The notes under the pieces were generated by a model. It was not told the origin of the DNA, ran no database searches, and was given only the letters and a program-made list of their open reading frames with translations. A DNA stretch of 64,000 nt from Pseudomonadota bacterium (lineage in GTDB: Bacteria > Bdellovibrionota > UBA1018 > CAIMNF01). The position numbers were made by a program, and so were the translations under genes. Numbering within the stretch: position 1 is the first letter of the stretch; each line of letters opens with the position of its first letter. Positions 28,480 to 36,751 of this stretch are shown piece after piece. Location of the stretch: the NCBI GenBank assembly GCA_027486675.1, contig JAIXOQ010000008.1:124001-188000 (forward strand). Reading direction: 5' to 3'.

Positions 28480-29861
28480 TCCGAGGACTGTTGTAGAGTT
28501 TCTGCTTCGCTCTTAGAAATCGTTGTCCTCGGTAACGGGACATATCCTGCTGGCGCTTGGTTCTCGATTCGGGCGAGAGCACGCGCAGGGGGTGCGCGGT
28601 AGGGGATCAGAACTGCAACGAGCTCTTGATTTTCTTCAAGCTTCGCGGACTGGCCGAAGAGAGGACTTAAAATCGGAATTTGACTTAAAAAAGGGACTCC
28701 AGAGCGCGCTTCAGCGCTCGATTGTTGAGTGAGTCCACAGAGCAAAAGAGGCTGTGAGAAGACAGCATCGACCTCTGTTTTCATTCGATTTGCTTTGAGC
28801 GCCGGAATCATTCCTTCAGAATTCGATCGGTCGATCTGACTGAGTTCAGTTTCGATGGTGAGGCGGAGTTCAGGGTCGGCCACATTTTCTACTTTTAGTT
28901 TTAGACCTAAGCCGTAATTGCGCCACTGAACCTGGGATGAAAATCGTGTTTGTTGTTGAATAGGGAACTCGCCTCCACTAAAGAGCTCGGCGCTCCCAGG
29001 CGCTCGCACAACCAATTCGGGTTTTGAAAGCACCCTAAGGCTCCCGCTCGACTCCAGCGCTGTGATCTTAGATTCGATGCGATCGGTGAGCCAGCCTGCA
29101 AGGGGAATAGCGTTCAGACGCAGTGGGAATTCCTGGGGCCAAGTGATGCCTAAGGTCATGCTGTTTTCACGAGTTAAGCTGAGCAGGAAAACTCGAAAAT
29201 AAATGGCCGATGCAAGACCGCCTAGCTGCCCAGCTTGCCACTCAAGCAGCGGCAAAATTTTTGTGGCCCTCTGGTGCATTTTACTCGCTAACGCCGTGCT
29301 CTTAAAAATGCCAGTGACTTGAATACGGTCTGCGTCCTCTTCTACTCGGACTTCGGGAAAATCTTTCAGAAGTTCCCGTAGTTTTTCTAGGCTTTTTGTC
29401 CTTAAGTCGGATGCGATGGTGGTTTGGTCGGCAACATCTTTCGGAAACCGTTGCTTGATCCAAGCAATCTTTGTGGCCTCAGTGATACTTGGGACCGAAC
29501 CTCGAAGTACAAATGCATGACCCACTGAGATGACTTCGATGTGGTCCAGGCGGGAAATCGCTAGGGCGAGTTCACCGGGTTCGGAGGTGGATCGTTTCCG
29601 GACGCGGATCTCTCTTTCTGTCACGGTCCCGTCCTTTCCAAAAGCGGTGATCTGGGCGGCCCCCGGGGCCACGGCCTTCACCAGGAGACGATCTGGGTCT
29701 GTGAGTCGTTTGTGGCGAATAGAAGGCCCACTGACTGCAAACCGTGCGATCTCCGGGAAAGGCAGTAGTCTCTGTTCTCCGATCTCCAGGTAGACAGGCG
29801 CACGGGTCTCTCGTGCAGGGTCAGCAAAAGCGGTGAGAGTCACAAAGATTGTAAAGAGCAT
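28455..29861 (-). CDS. cpaC: Secretin, CpaC/RcpA family
   Basis: BON-like region, SLRVLSKPELVVRAPGSAELFSGGEFPI, GVPFLSQIPILSPLFGQSAKLEENQELVAVLIP. Confidence 0.85.
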   Translation of the reverse strand: MLFTIFVTLTAFADPARETRAPVYLEIGEQRLLPFPEIARFAVSGPSIRHKRLTDPDRLLVKAVAPGAAQITAFGKDGTVTEREIRVRKRSTSEPGELALAISRLDHIEVISVGHAFVLRGSVPSITEATKIAWIKQRFPKDVADQTTIASDLRTKSLEKLRELLKDFPEVRVEEDADRIQVTGIFKSTALASKMHQRATKILPLLEWQAGQLGGLASAIYFRVFLLSLTRENSMTLGITWPQEFPLRLNAIPLAGWLTDRIESKITALESSGSLRVLSKPELVVRAPGSAELFSGGEFPIQQQTRFSSQVQWRNYGLGLKLKVENVADPELRLTIETELSQIDRSNSEGMIPALKANRMKTEVDAVFSQPLLLCGLTQQSSAEARSGVPFLSQIPILSPLFGQSAKLEENQELVAVLIPYRAPPARALARIENQAPAGYVPLPRTTISKSEAETLQQSSEWPWNVFP

Positions 29862-30045
29862 CTGTTTCTTCAGTGAGCAATATCGGGGCCAGGAATGAGG
29901 CGAATTTGAAGATAGCTATTCAACGGGTCCTGTAGATCATTACGGATAGAGGTGTTGTCGGTGGGGATTCGGTTGACTTTCTTTGTCCAAAACGGCATCC
30001 AAGAAGTTCACTAAAAAGTAACGTCTTTCATGAAAGGTAAGGCTC

Positions 30046-30171
30046 ATGTCCTCCCGTACAGGTAAAACCCGGATGGCACGTAAGATCCGTCAGGCTCGTA
30101 AAGGTAAAGTCCGTAAGCGTCGTGAACAAAATAAAGGCACGACACCTAAATTCGCGGTCCACAAAAGCTAA
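30046..30171 (+). CDS. Small highly basic protein (41 aa), ribosomal-protein-like
   Basis: MSSRTGKTRMARKIRQARKGKVRKRREQNKGTTPKFAVHKS; SD-like AAAGGTAAGG upstream; absent from ORF track because under 60 aa. Confidence 0.65.
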   Translation: MSSRTGKTRMARKIRQARKGKVRKRREQNKGTTPKFAVHKS

Positions 30172-30189
30172 TAGAAAGAGGGCGCATTC

Positions 30190-31356
30190 GTGGCAATGGA
30201 AACACTGTTCACTTCTGAGTCGGTTACCGAGGGGCATCCAGATAAACTTGCGGATCAGATTTCCGACTCAGTCTTGGATGCGATCTTAGAAAAAGATCCT
30301 CGCGGAAGAGTTGCCTGCGAAACCCTCTGCACCACTGGGCTCGTGGTCATTGCTGGTGAGGTTACAACCGCTGCTCAGGTGGACTATGCAAACATTGCTC
30401 GGGATGCAATTGCCCGAGTCGGCTATGACGACACGAGTAAGGGCTTTGACTATAAGACTTGCGGTGTTGTTGTGTCGCTCGGTCGCCAAAGCCCAGACAT
30501 CTCTCAAGGTGTGACGGCTGGACAAGGGTTACATAACCAGACGGAACAAGGTGCTGGTGACCAAGGCATCATGTTTGGATACGCGATCAAAGAGGGGCCT
30601 GAATTCATGCCTCTCACGATTGCTTATTCCCATCGCCTTGCCGAGAGTTTGACTGAAGCACGTAAATCCGGCCGTTTGCGCTGGTTACGTCCCGATGGAA
30701 AAACTCAAGTCACCATGCGCTACGTGGATGGAAAACCTACTGCGATTGATACTATCGTTCTCAGTACTCAGCACGATGAAGCCGTAAATAATTCTCAAAT
30801 ACACGAAGGCATCATTGAGGAAGTGATTAAAAAAACCATTCCTTCCCAATGGCTGAATGCAAAAACACGATTCCTTATTAATCCGACCGGACGCTTTGTT
30901 GTCGGTGGACCGATGGGAGACTGTGGGCTCACAGGACGAAAAATTATTGTCGACACTTACGGCGGGCACGGCGCGCATGGTGGAGGCGCATTCTCAGGAA
31001 AAGATCCTTCGAAAGTGGATCGTTCCGCATGCTACATGGCACGCTATGTCGCGAAAAATATTGTGGCTGCAGGCCTTGCCGATCGAGTTCTCGTTCAGCT
31101 TGCGTATGCAATCGGCGTTGCTGAACCGGTCAGTGTAAATATTCAAGCATTTGGTACAGAAACAAAGCCGCTGGACCGCATTGAGACCGCAGTACGCAAA
31201 CACTTTAGGCTCACTCCGCGTGGGATCATTGAAAGCCTGAATTTGTTGCGCCCCATCTATAGGAAAACAGCGAGTTATGGTCACTTTGGTCGAATTGATC
31301 CCGATTTCACTTGGGAAAAGACAGATCTAGCAGCGGTCCTTCGCGACTCTGTATGA
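30190..31356 (+). CDS. metK: S-adenosylmethionine synthetase
   Basis: [52 protein letters not shown]. Confidence 0.97.
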   Translation: MAMETLFTSESVTEGHPDKLADQISDSVLDAILEKDPRGRVACETLCTTGLVVIAGEVTTAAQVDYANIARDAIARVGYDDTSKGFDYKTCGVVVSLGRQSPDISQGVTAGQGLHNQTEQGAGDQGIMFGYAIKEGPEFMPLTIAYSHRLAESLTEARKSGRLRWLRPDGKTQVTMRYVDGKPTAIDTIVLSTQHDEAVNNSQIHEGIIEEVIKKTIPSQWLNAKTRFLINPTGRFVVGGPMGDCGLTGRKIIVDTYGGHGAHGGGAFSGKDPSKVDRSACYMARYVAKNIVAAGLADRVLVQLAYAIGVAEPVSVNIQAFGTETKPLDRIETAVRKHFRLTPRGIIESLNLLRPIYRKTASYGHFGRIDPDFTWEKTDLAAVLRDSV

Positions 31357-31616
31357 GCCTTCTCTATTTGATGCTCAAGATTTACCCGGTGATTGCGATC
31401 GGGATGGGCATCATCTGCTTTGATCTCTCCCGCACGCTGAAACAAAAAGGCAATAAAGGCTACATTGGCCTGATCATTTTTTCAGCGATCTGGTTCCTAA
31501 GTGGCACCACTTGGTTGATATTCCGTGGGGATAAAAACGCGGACCGCTGGTACCGCGATGTTTTTGGCGCAACGAGCCAAAAAACTTGCACTCAGTCTAA
31601 TGCTTGTAATGCTTAG
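31353..31616 (+). CDS. Small membrane protein, hypothetical
   Basis: ATGA overlap with metK stop; two hydrophobic segments. Confidence 0.6.
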   Translation: MSLLYLMLKIYPVIAIGMGIICFDLSRTLKQKGNKGYIGLIIFSAIWFLSGTTWLIFRGDKNADRWYRDVFGATSQKTCTQSNACNA

Positions 31617-31709
31617 GTTTTTTTCGGTTTTGTTGGCTGTTTGTTGACACTAGGCAAGGATGTTTAGGAAAGATTTTGACAGCGCCAAAAGATCGCCCGT
31701 AACCTTAAG

Positions 31710-31749
31710 GAAGCGAAAGCTTCAGGAGTCAAAGGATTTTCGACTCCTG
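31710..31749 (+). promoter_or_regulatory. Two adjacent hairpins in the 5' leader of the AAA+ regulator gene
   Basis: GAAGC-GAAA-GCTTC (31710-31723) and CAGGAGTC-AAAGGATTTTC-GACTCCTG (31723-31749). Confidence 0.45.
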
Positions 31750-31779
31750 TAAACAAAAACTCACGGAGGGAGTTATCCA

Positions 31780-32757
31780 ATGTTCGAATCTCATTCGGCA
31801 TCATTTTCGTCCGATCAGGACATCAGCCAAACAGTAGAAAAGGTCGCGCAAACCAACAGCTCGGTGCTCATCATCGGGGAAGCCGGGACTGGTAAAGAGC
31901 TTATTGCTCGAACCATTCACGAACGTTCCGCAAGAGCACGGGGTGAGTGGGTTGCTGTAAACTGCGCAAGCCTCACCAGCGATGCGCTTGAAGCCGATCT
32001 CTTCGGAACCGCGCACTCTACTGGGAAGCTGGCCCAGGCTCAGTCGGGCACATTATTTTTAGAAGAAGTATCGGAGATGGCGCTCCACATTCAGCAAAAA
32101 CTAATGCGTCTTCTAGATTCAAACGCCTTAGACATTCGTGTTATCTCTTCTACTTCTCAGAATCTAGAGCCGCTTGTTTCTGCCCGCGGTTTTAGCCAAG
32201 AACTTTATTACAAAATCAGTGTTGTGCCGATTAAAGTGCCTGCTCTTCGCGAGCGCCGCGCAGAGATCAGCAAGCTGGTCACAAACTACATCGAGAAAGT
32301 GAACCGCATCACAAGCGGCTCGGTGAGCGCGACTTCAACAGTCGTTCTTGATGCCCTTTCTACGTATAATTGGCCAGGAAACTTGAAAGAGCTCGAGAGC
32401 GTGATCGAGCGCATCGTCATCAGCAAGGGCAATGGCGAGATCGAACTCAATGATCTTCCAAGTCGCATCTTCCAAGGTATGGGAGCAGGCGCGACCTTTG
32501 CCGGCGAAGTCGATGTCGATTTCCCGCGGATGTTCTTACCAGAGCGCGGCCTTGATCTTAAGAATGTGGTCACTGCGTTTGAGAATCATCTCGTGGATCA
32601 AGCTCTTGCTCGGACAAGTGGCAATAAGAATCGTGCAAGCATGCTGCTTGGGCTAAATAGAACTACGCTCGTAGAAAAGCTGCGTAAGCGAGGGATGATT
32701 ACTCCTCTTCGTTCCACTGGCGATGGTCGGGATGATCACGGGATCATTTCGGAATAA
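31780..32757 (+). CDS. Sigma54-activator-like AAA+ regulator with Fis HTH, no receiver domain, degenerate GAFTGA
   Basis: IIGEAGTGKELIARTIHERS, DLFGTAHSTGKLAQAQSGTLFLEEV, VPALRERRAEI, NWPGNLKELESVIERIVI, C-terminal NRASMLLGLNRTTLVEKLRKRGM. Confidence 0.85.
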   Translation: MFESHSASFSSDQDISQTVEKVAQTNSSVLIIGEAGTGKELIARTIHERSARARGEWVAVNCASLTSDALEADLFGTAHSTGKLAQAQSGTLFLEEVSEMALHIQQKLMRLLDSNALDIRVISSTSQNLEPLVSARGFSQELYYKISVVPIKVPALRERRAEISKLVTNYIEKVNRITSGSVSATSTVVLDALSTYNWPGNLKELESVIERIVISKGNGEIELNDLPSRIFQGMGAGATFAGEVDVDFPRMFLPERGLDLKNVVTAFENHLVDQALARTSGNKNRASMLLGLNRTTLVEKLRKRGMITPLRSTGDGRDDHGIISE

Positions 32758-32786
32758 GAGCTTCGCTTTCGCTTTCTCTCTGTGTG

Positions 32787-32825
32787 GCCCTGCATCGGAT
32801 GATTCTGATGCGGGGCTTCTTTTTT
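32787..32825 (+). terminator. Rho-independent terminator
   Basis: GCCCTGCATC (32787-32796)/GATGCGGGGC (32807-32816) followed by TTCTTTTTT. Confidence 0.75.
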
Positions 32826-32836
32826 GGGACTGGCGG

Positions 32837-33691
32837 CTATAGGAAATAGCGCAATACGGCACCCGTATAGATGGTTTTGCTGCTGACCCAGTAACCGCCT
32901 TGAAGTCCCAGGGTGATTGCTTTCGTGAGGCTATACTGAGGCGTGACTCGCACCAGGAGATCAAGCGCACTTCGAACAGAAAAGGTCCCAGTGAGGTTGG
33001 CCAGCGCGCTCGAAACTGTGACATCGGTGCTTAAGTAGTACTTTGCCGCTGCCCCAACTCCCACCTGAAATGCGGAATTGGGTAGGAAGTAGTAGTCGGC
33101 ACCACCCTCGATCGCCAAAGTATTTACGTTAATTTGATCAGCGATGTTTGGATTGGCTACCAATACCCAATCGACCTTTCCCGAAAAGTACTGAGCAGCA
33201 CCCGTGATGAAAATCTGCGGTTCAATTTCATACCCAAATTCAACGCCGCCGCCCGTCACAGAGTAAGAGGAGGCTTTCGCCTTGATCACTCCTCCGCCTC
33301 CCTCGTTAAATGCACTATTTGAAACAGAAGCGAGGCCTCCTGCCAAAGCGACGTAGCTGCGTTTCTTTGAGCGCACTTTCAACTCGGCAGCAGGCTGCTC
33401 GGCTTGGCTGGGTCGGGGCGCAATGGTCTCGCTACTTCCGCCGCTCAACTGGTCTTTCTTGATGTAGGCATTTGTGGGCACCCCCTTGACCTTCACTTTA
33501 GTTACTACAAAACCGCCACCAGCACTGCCTTCGATCTGGATGCGAGTGCCACGCTTTAAGACTCCCATCACCTGGGCGGCCTCGGTTGGCCCCGCATAGA
33601 CACGGGCAGAATCGGTTGCAATCGTCTCTTGTGTAGCTGAATAAGAGAGGTTTAAGAAAGAAAAGGCTGAAAAGAGAAAAGGTAGAATCAT
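32837..33691 (-). CDS. SH3-like domain plus outer-membrane beta-barrel protein
   Basis: Signal peptide; SARVYAGPTEAAQVMGVLKRGTRIQIEG (SH3b-like); C-terminal barrel ending TGAVLRYFL. Confidence 0.65.
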   Translation of the reverse strand: MILPFLFSAFSFLNLSYSATQETIATDSARVYAGPTEAAQVMGVLKRGTRIQIEGSAGGGFVVTKVKVKGVPTNAYIKKDQLSGGSSETIAPRPSQAEQPAAELKVRSKKRSYVALAGGLASVSNSAFNEGGGGVIKAKASSYSVTGGGVEFGYEIEPQIFITGAAQYFSGKVDWVLVANPNIADQINVNTLAIEGGADYYFLPNSAFQVGVGAAAKYYLSTDVTVSSALANLTGTFSVRSALDLLVRVTPQYSLTKAITLGLQGGYWVSSKTIYTGAVLRYFL

Positions 33692-34503
33692 TGGGTCACT
33701 CCGGCTTGCGGTTTGTCGCTTTCTTTAATGGTCTGGCGAATGAGGTTTCTCATAATCCGGTTACGATTCGTTTGGCCGACCAATGCTTTTGTATCATCGT
33801 AGACCTGTGGGTCATTGATGAATGCCCCTAAGGTACCCTGACCGTTATCAATCTTTTCTAAAATGCTGTTTAAGTGAGTGATACTTGATTTGATCTTTCC
33901 AGAATCAAAGTCACGATTCACTTTTTCAGTCAGATCCCCTAAGTGTTTTGTCGAAATGGCTAGATTCTCAAAGATGCGTCCTGCGCGACCATTTTGCTCA
34001 AAAGTCCCTAAAATACGGTCAAAAGTGACCGCAACGGAGCCTAAGGTGTGTACTAATTTTTCACTCGTGGAGAAAAGTTGCGTCAGATCTCTAGAGACAG
34101 CGGCATTAATTTCTCCGTTTGCAGGTATCTCTGCTTCTGCCGCACTACCAGCGAGCAAGGAGAGATATTTATCGCCTAGCACCCCTTGAGTCATGATCTC
34201 AAGACTTGAGTCCTTTCGAACCCATTGTGCGTACTTTGTGAGAACGCTGAGATGAACAATGATGTTTCTTTGTTCGGCGTCGAAATCAACCTTCTCAACA
34301 TTTCCAATGAGTAGGCCACCCATGAGCACCTTTGCACCCTGCACAAGCCCGTCTACTTTTGAGAAGTGAGCAGTGTAGTTTCGTGTCGACTTAAAGAAAC
34401 TCTTTTGCCCGCCCAATATCAGAATTGCGCCCAGAATCAATGCTAGTCCCACGGTAAGAAAAATTCCAACTCGGATCTCAAGGCTTTTTTCATTGGTCTT
34501 CAT
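33688..34503 (-). CDS. MCE/MlaD family transporter substrate-binding protein
   Basis: N-terminal TM, VGIFLTVGLALILGAILILGG, YTAHFSKVDGLVQGAKVLMGGLLIGNVEKVDF. Confidence 0.85.
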   Translation of the reverse strand: MKTNEKSLEIRVGIFLTVGLALILGAILILGGQKSFFKSTRNYTAHFSKVDGLVQGAKVLMGGLLIGNVEKVDFDAEQRNIIVHLSVLTKYAQWVRKDSSLEIMTQGVLGDKYLSLLAGSAAEAEIPANGEINAAVSRDLTQLFSTSEKLVHTLGSVAVTFDRILGTFEQNGRAGRIFENLAISTKHLGDLTEKVNRDFDSGKIKSSITHLNSILEKIDNGQGTLGAFINDPQVYDDTKALVGQTNRNRIMRNLIRQTIKESDKPQAGVTQ

Positions 34504-35243
34504 CGGATATGCGCTCCACTCGTAAATGTTTGCACTAAAGGATCATTGGAAGATCTCATCTCTTCTGTCGCCATGGAAATAGCGATCTTCCCATCTGCTA
34601 GTATTATGATTCGGTCACAGATTTCAAAGGCAGAGGCGATGTCATGAGTCACAAATATTCCAGTGAGCCCACGGGATTTAAAATTTAAAATATTTTGGCA
34701 AAGACGGCGGGTATTCACAGGATCCAAACCAGCAGTAGGTTCATCAAACAGAACGACTTTTGGATTCATGATGATTGCGCGAGCTAAGCCTGCTCTTTTT
34801 TGCATTCCACCCGAAAGTTCAGATGGAAGGAGTTCATTTGAGTCGGGGAGGTCTACTAATGTAAGCATCGCATCGACCTTAGCCTTGATCTCCTGTGTGC
34901 TGAGCCTCGTGTGCGCACGGAGCGGATACGCGAGGTTCTCCTCCACGGACAAAGAGTCAAACAGTGCACCGTTCTGAAAGACGTAACTAATTTTTTGCCG
35001 GACTGGAAAAAGCTCTCTCTCAGAGAGAGATGTCAGTTCCTGACCCAAAAAACGGATGCTGCCTGAATCTGGCTGTTCAAGCCCGATAATAGATCGCAGA
35101 ACAACGCTTTTTCCCGTACCAGATCCCCCAAAGAGGCCAAGCATTTCATTCTCATGCAGTTCAAAGCTGACCCCGTTGTGCACGATCTTCTCACCGTAAC
35201 TTTTTGTGAGTCCCTCTACTTTAAGGATCGGTTGTTGCTTCAT
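34500..35243 (-). CDS. ABC transporter ATP-binding protein, MlaF-like
   Basis: GLFGGSGTGKSVVLRSIIGLE, LPSELSGGMQKRAGLARAI, VVLFDEPTAGLDP. Confidence 0.92.
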   Translation of the reverse strand: MKQQPILKVEGLTKSYGEKIVHNGVSFELHENEMLGLFGGSGTGKSVVLRSIIGLEQPDSGSIRFLGQELTSLSERELFPVRQKISYVFQNGALFDSLSVEENLAYPLRAHTRLSTQEIKAKVDAMLTLVDLPDSNELLPSELSGGMQKRAGLARAIIMNPKVVLFDEPTAGLDPVNTRRLCQNILNFKSRGLTGIFVTHDIASAFEICDRIIILADGKIAISMATEEMRSSNDPLVQTFTSGAHIR

Positions 35244-36037
35244 TGGGTTGGGTACACCGTGAGGATGAAGAGTTTAGTGAGAAAAAAGTCTGAAATCATG
35301 ATGAAGATGCTCGATGTGACGACCACCCAAGTTGTGGTGGCGCCAACCCCCTGAGTGCCACCTTCCGTGTTGAGGCCTCGCCAGCAGGCTGCGATCGATA
35401 TAAAAAGAGCAAAAACTCCAGTCTTTGCCATGCCCGTTAGGAGGTCTGTGAGATTGATGGTTTCAAGAGTTTTGGTGATGAAGAAATCATTTCCGATCCC
35501 AAACTCATTGTTGGCCACGACCATTGCACCATAGAGGCAAATATAATCTGCAATGAGAGTCAGCATGGGTAGTGCTAAGCAGCAGGCAATCACCCTAGGG
35601 ATTACGATTTGCTGTATCGGACTTGTGCCTAAGGCCCGAATTGCGTCCACCTGCTGCGTCACCTTCATAGAGGCGATTTCAGAGGCCATGCCGGACCCGA
35701 TTCGACCAGCAACAAGCAGACTTGTGAATACCGGCCCCATTTCACGCAAGATCGCGAGTGACGAAAGTTTGGGTACGTAAAGCGTTCCCCCAAATTTTGC
35801 TAAGCCGAATCCAAATTGGAGTGCCATTACAGAACCGGTGGCGAGTGCTGTGATGCACACCAGGCCAAGGGACTCTACCCCCATGCGGTAGATCTGTTGA
35901 GCAGTGAGCCGAAAGGGAAAGGGGGGTAAAAAAAGCTCCTCGAAAAATCGAATCAAGAGCCGACCCATGCCCCCAGTCGTCGAGACAAGGGCATGAAACT
36001 GGCGATAAACCAAATTGGGTACTGAGGAAAGAGTCAC
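35240..36037 (-). CDS. MlaE family lipid ABC transporter permease
   Basis: LATGSVMALQFGFGLAKFGG, REMGPVFTSLLVAGRIGSGMASEIASMKVTQQVDAIRALGTSP. Confidence 0.92.
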   Translation of the reverse strand: MTLSSVPNLVYRQFHALVSTTGGMGRLLIRFFEELFLPPFPFRLTAQQIYRMGVESLGLVCITALATGSVMALQFGFGLAKFGGTLYVPKLSSLAILREMGPVFTSLLVAGRIGSGMASEIASMKVTQQVDAIRALGTSPIQQIVIPRVIACCLALPMLTLIADYICLYGAMVVANNEFGIGNDFFITKTLETINLTDLLTGMAKTGVFALFISIAACWRGLNTEGGTQGVGATTTWVVVTSSIFIMISDFFLTKLFILTVYPTQ

Positions 36038-36059
36038 AGGTCTCTAGGATAGGCGTAAC

Positions 36060-36596
36060 CTAGCGCAGGTTCAAAGTGTCCTTAAAGGTTAGAAACGTCT
36101 TTAGTGCCGATTCATGACCCTCAATGGACGAAATAAGAACAATATCGTAGATACAGCTGGGCGATTTGATCACCCAGTTCTCAAATTTTCGCTCTTGATC
36201 CAAGTAAACGCCTCTTCCGCTGGATACATGGGCCGAAAACCCAGCCTGACTGGTGTGCCGCTGCGTAAGGTCTTTAACCGCCGACCACTGTGCAAGAAGG
36301 CTTTGGGAAACCTCCTCGATTTCAGTGGGGAATGCTTGCGCACGACAGGAAGAATTGACTGAAATGACAGCCTCAAGGGGCTTGGATTGCCACGCTGCGT
36401 CAGAGGCGCCTCCTGCCTCGACTGTTTGGGGGATGAGCTGGAATCGGGGATCTATGAGAGAGGCATCCTTCCAGTAGTGCGCTTTGGACTTTTCCTCGAC
36501 CGGCTTCACCTGGCCGATCAGAACACTGCAACCGGTGAGGGAGATCAAAAGGAACTTTGAGAATGCGGAAAAAAAATGGCGGGATATTGGTTTCAT
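36060..36596 (-). CDS. Lipoprotein upstream of the Mla-like genes
   Basis: 178 aa; lipobox LLISLTGC; 22 bp upstream of the permease gene. Confidence 0.6.
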   Translation of the reverse strand: MKPISRHFFSAFSKFLLISLTGCSVLIGQVKPVEEKSKAHYWKDASLIDPRFQLIPQTVEAGGASDAAWQSKPLEAVISVNSSCRAQAFPTEIEEVSQSLLAQWSAVKDLTQRHTSQAGFSAHVSSGRGVYLDQERKFENWVIKSPSCIYDIVLISSIEGHESALKTFLTFKDTLNLR

Positions 36597-36751
36597 AGGC
36601 GCTTACTCATCAATATATCAGAGTTTCACCGCCAAAAAATGCACCCTGCCTCGCGCTTGCTTACTAGAACCTTTCTGCCATGCTCAAGAGAGGAACTGGT
36701 CAGGATGTGCCGGTTTCATGTTTCTGCGTTTCGTGCTCAAGGAGGAGTGAA

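Noticed and set aside
31681-31760. c-di-GMP (GEMM) riboswitch in the regulator leader because of the GAAA tetraloop
   Set aside because: Conserved GEMM core sequences are absent; only the tetraloop hairpin matches.
36597-36751. Possible sigma54 promoter CTGCCTCGCGCTTGCTT upstream of the TPR/flagellar operon
   Set aside because: The -24 element lacks GG and the spacing to TTGC is one base short of consensus.
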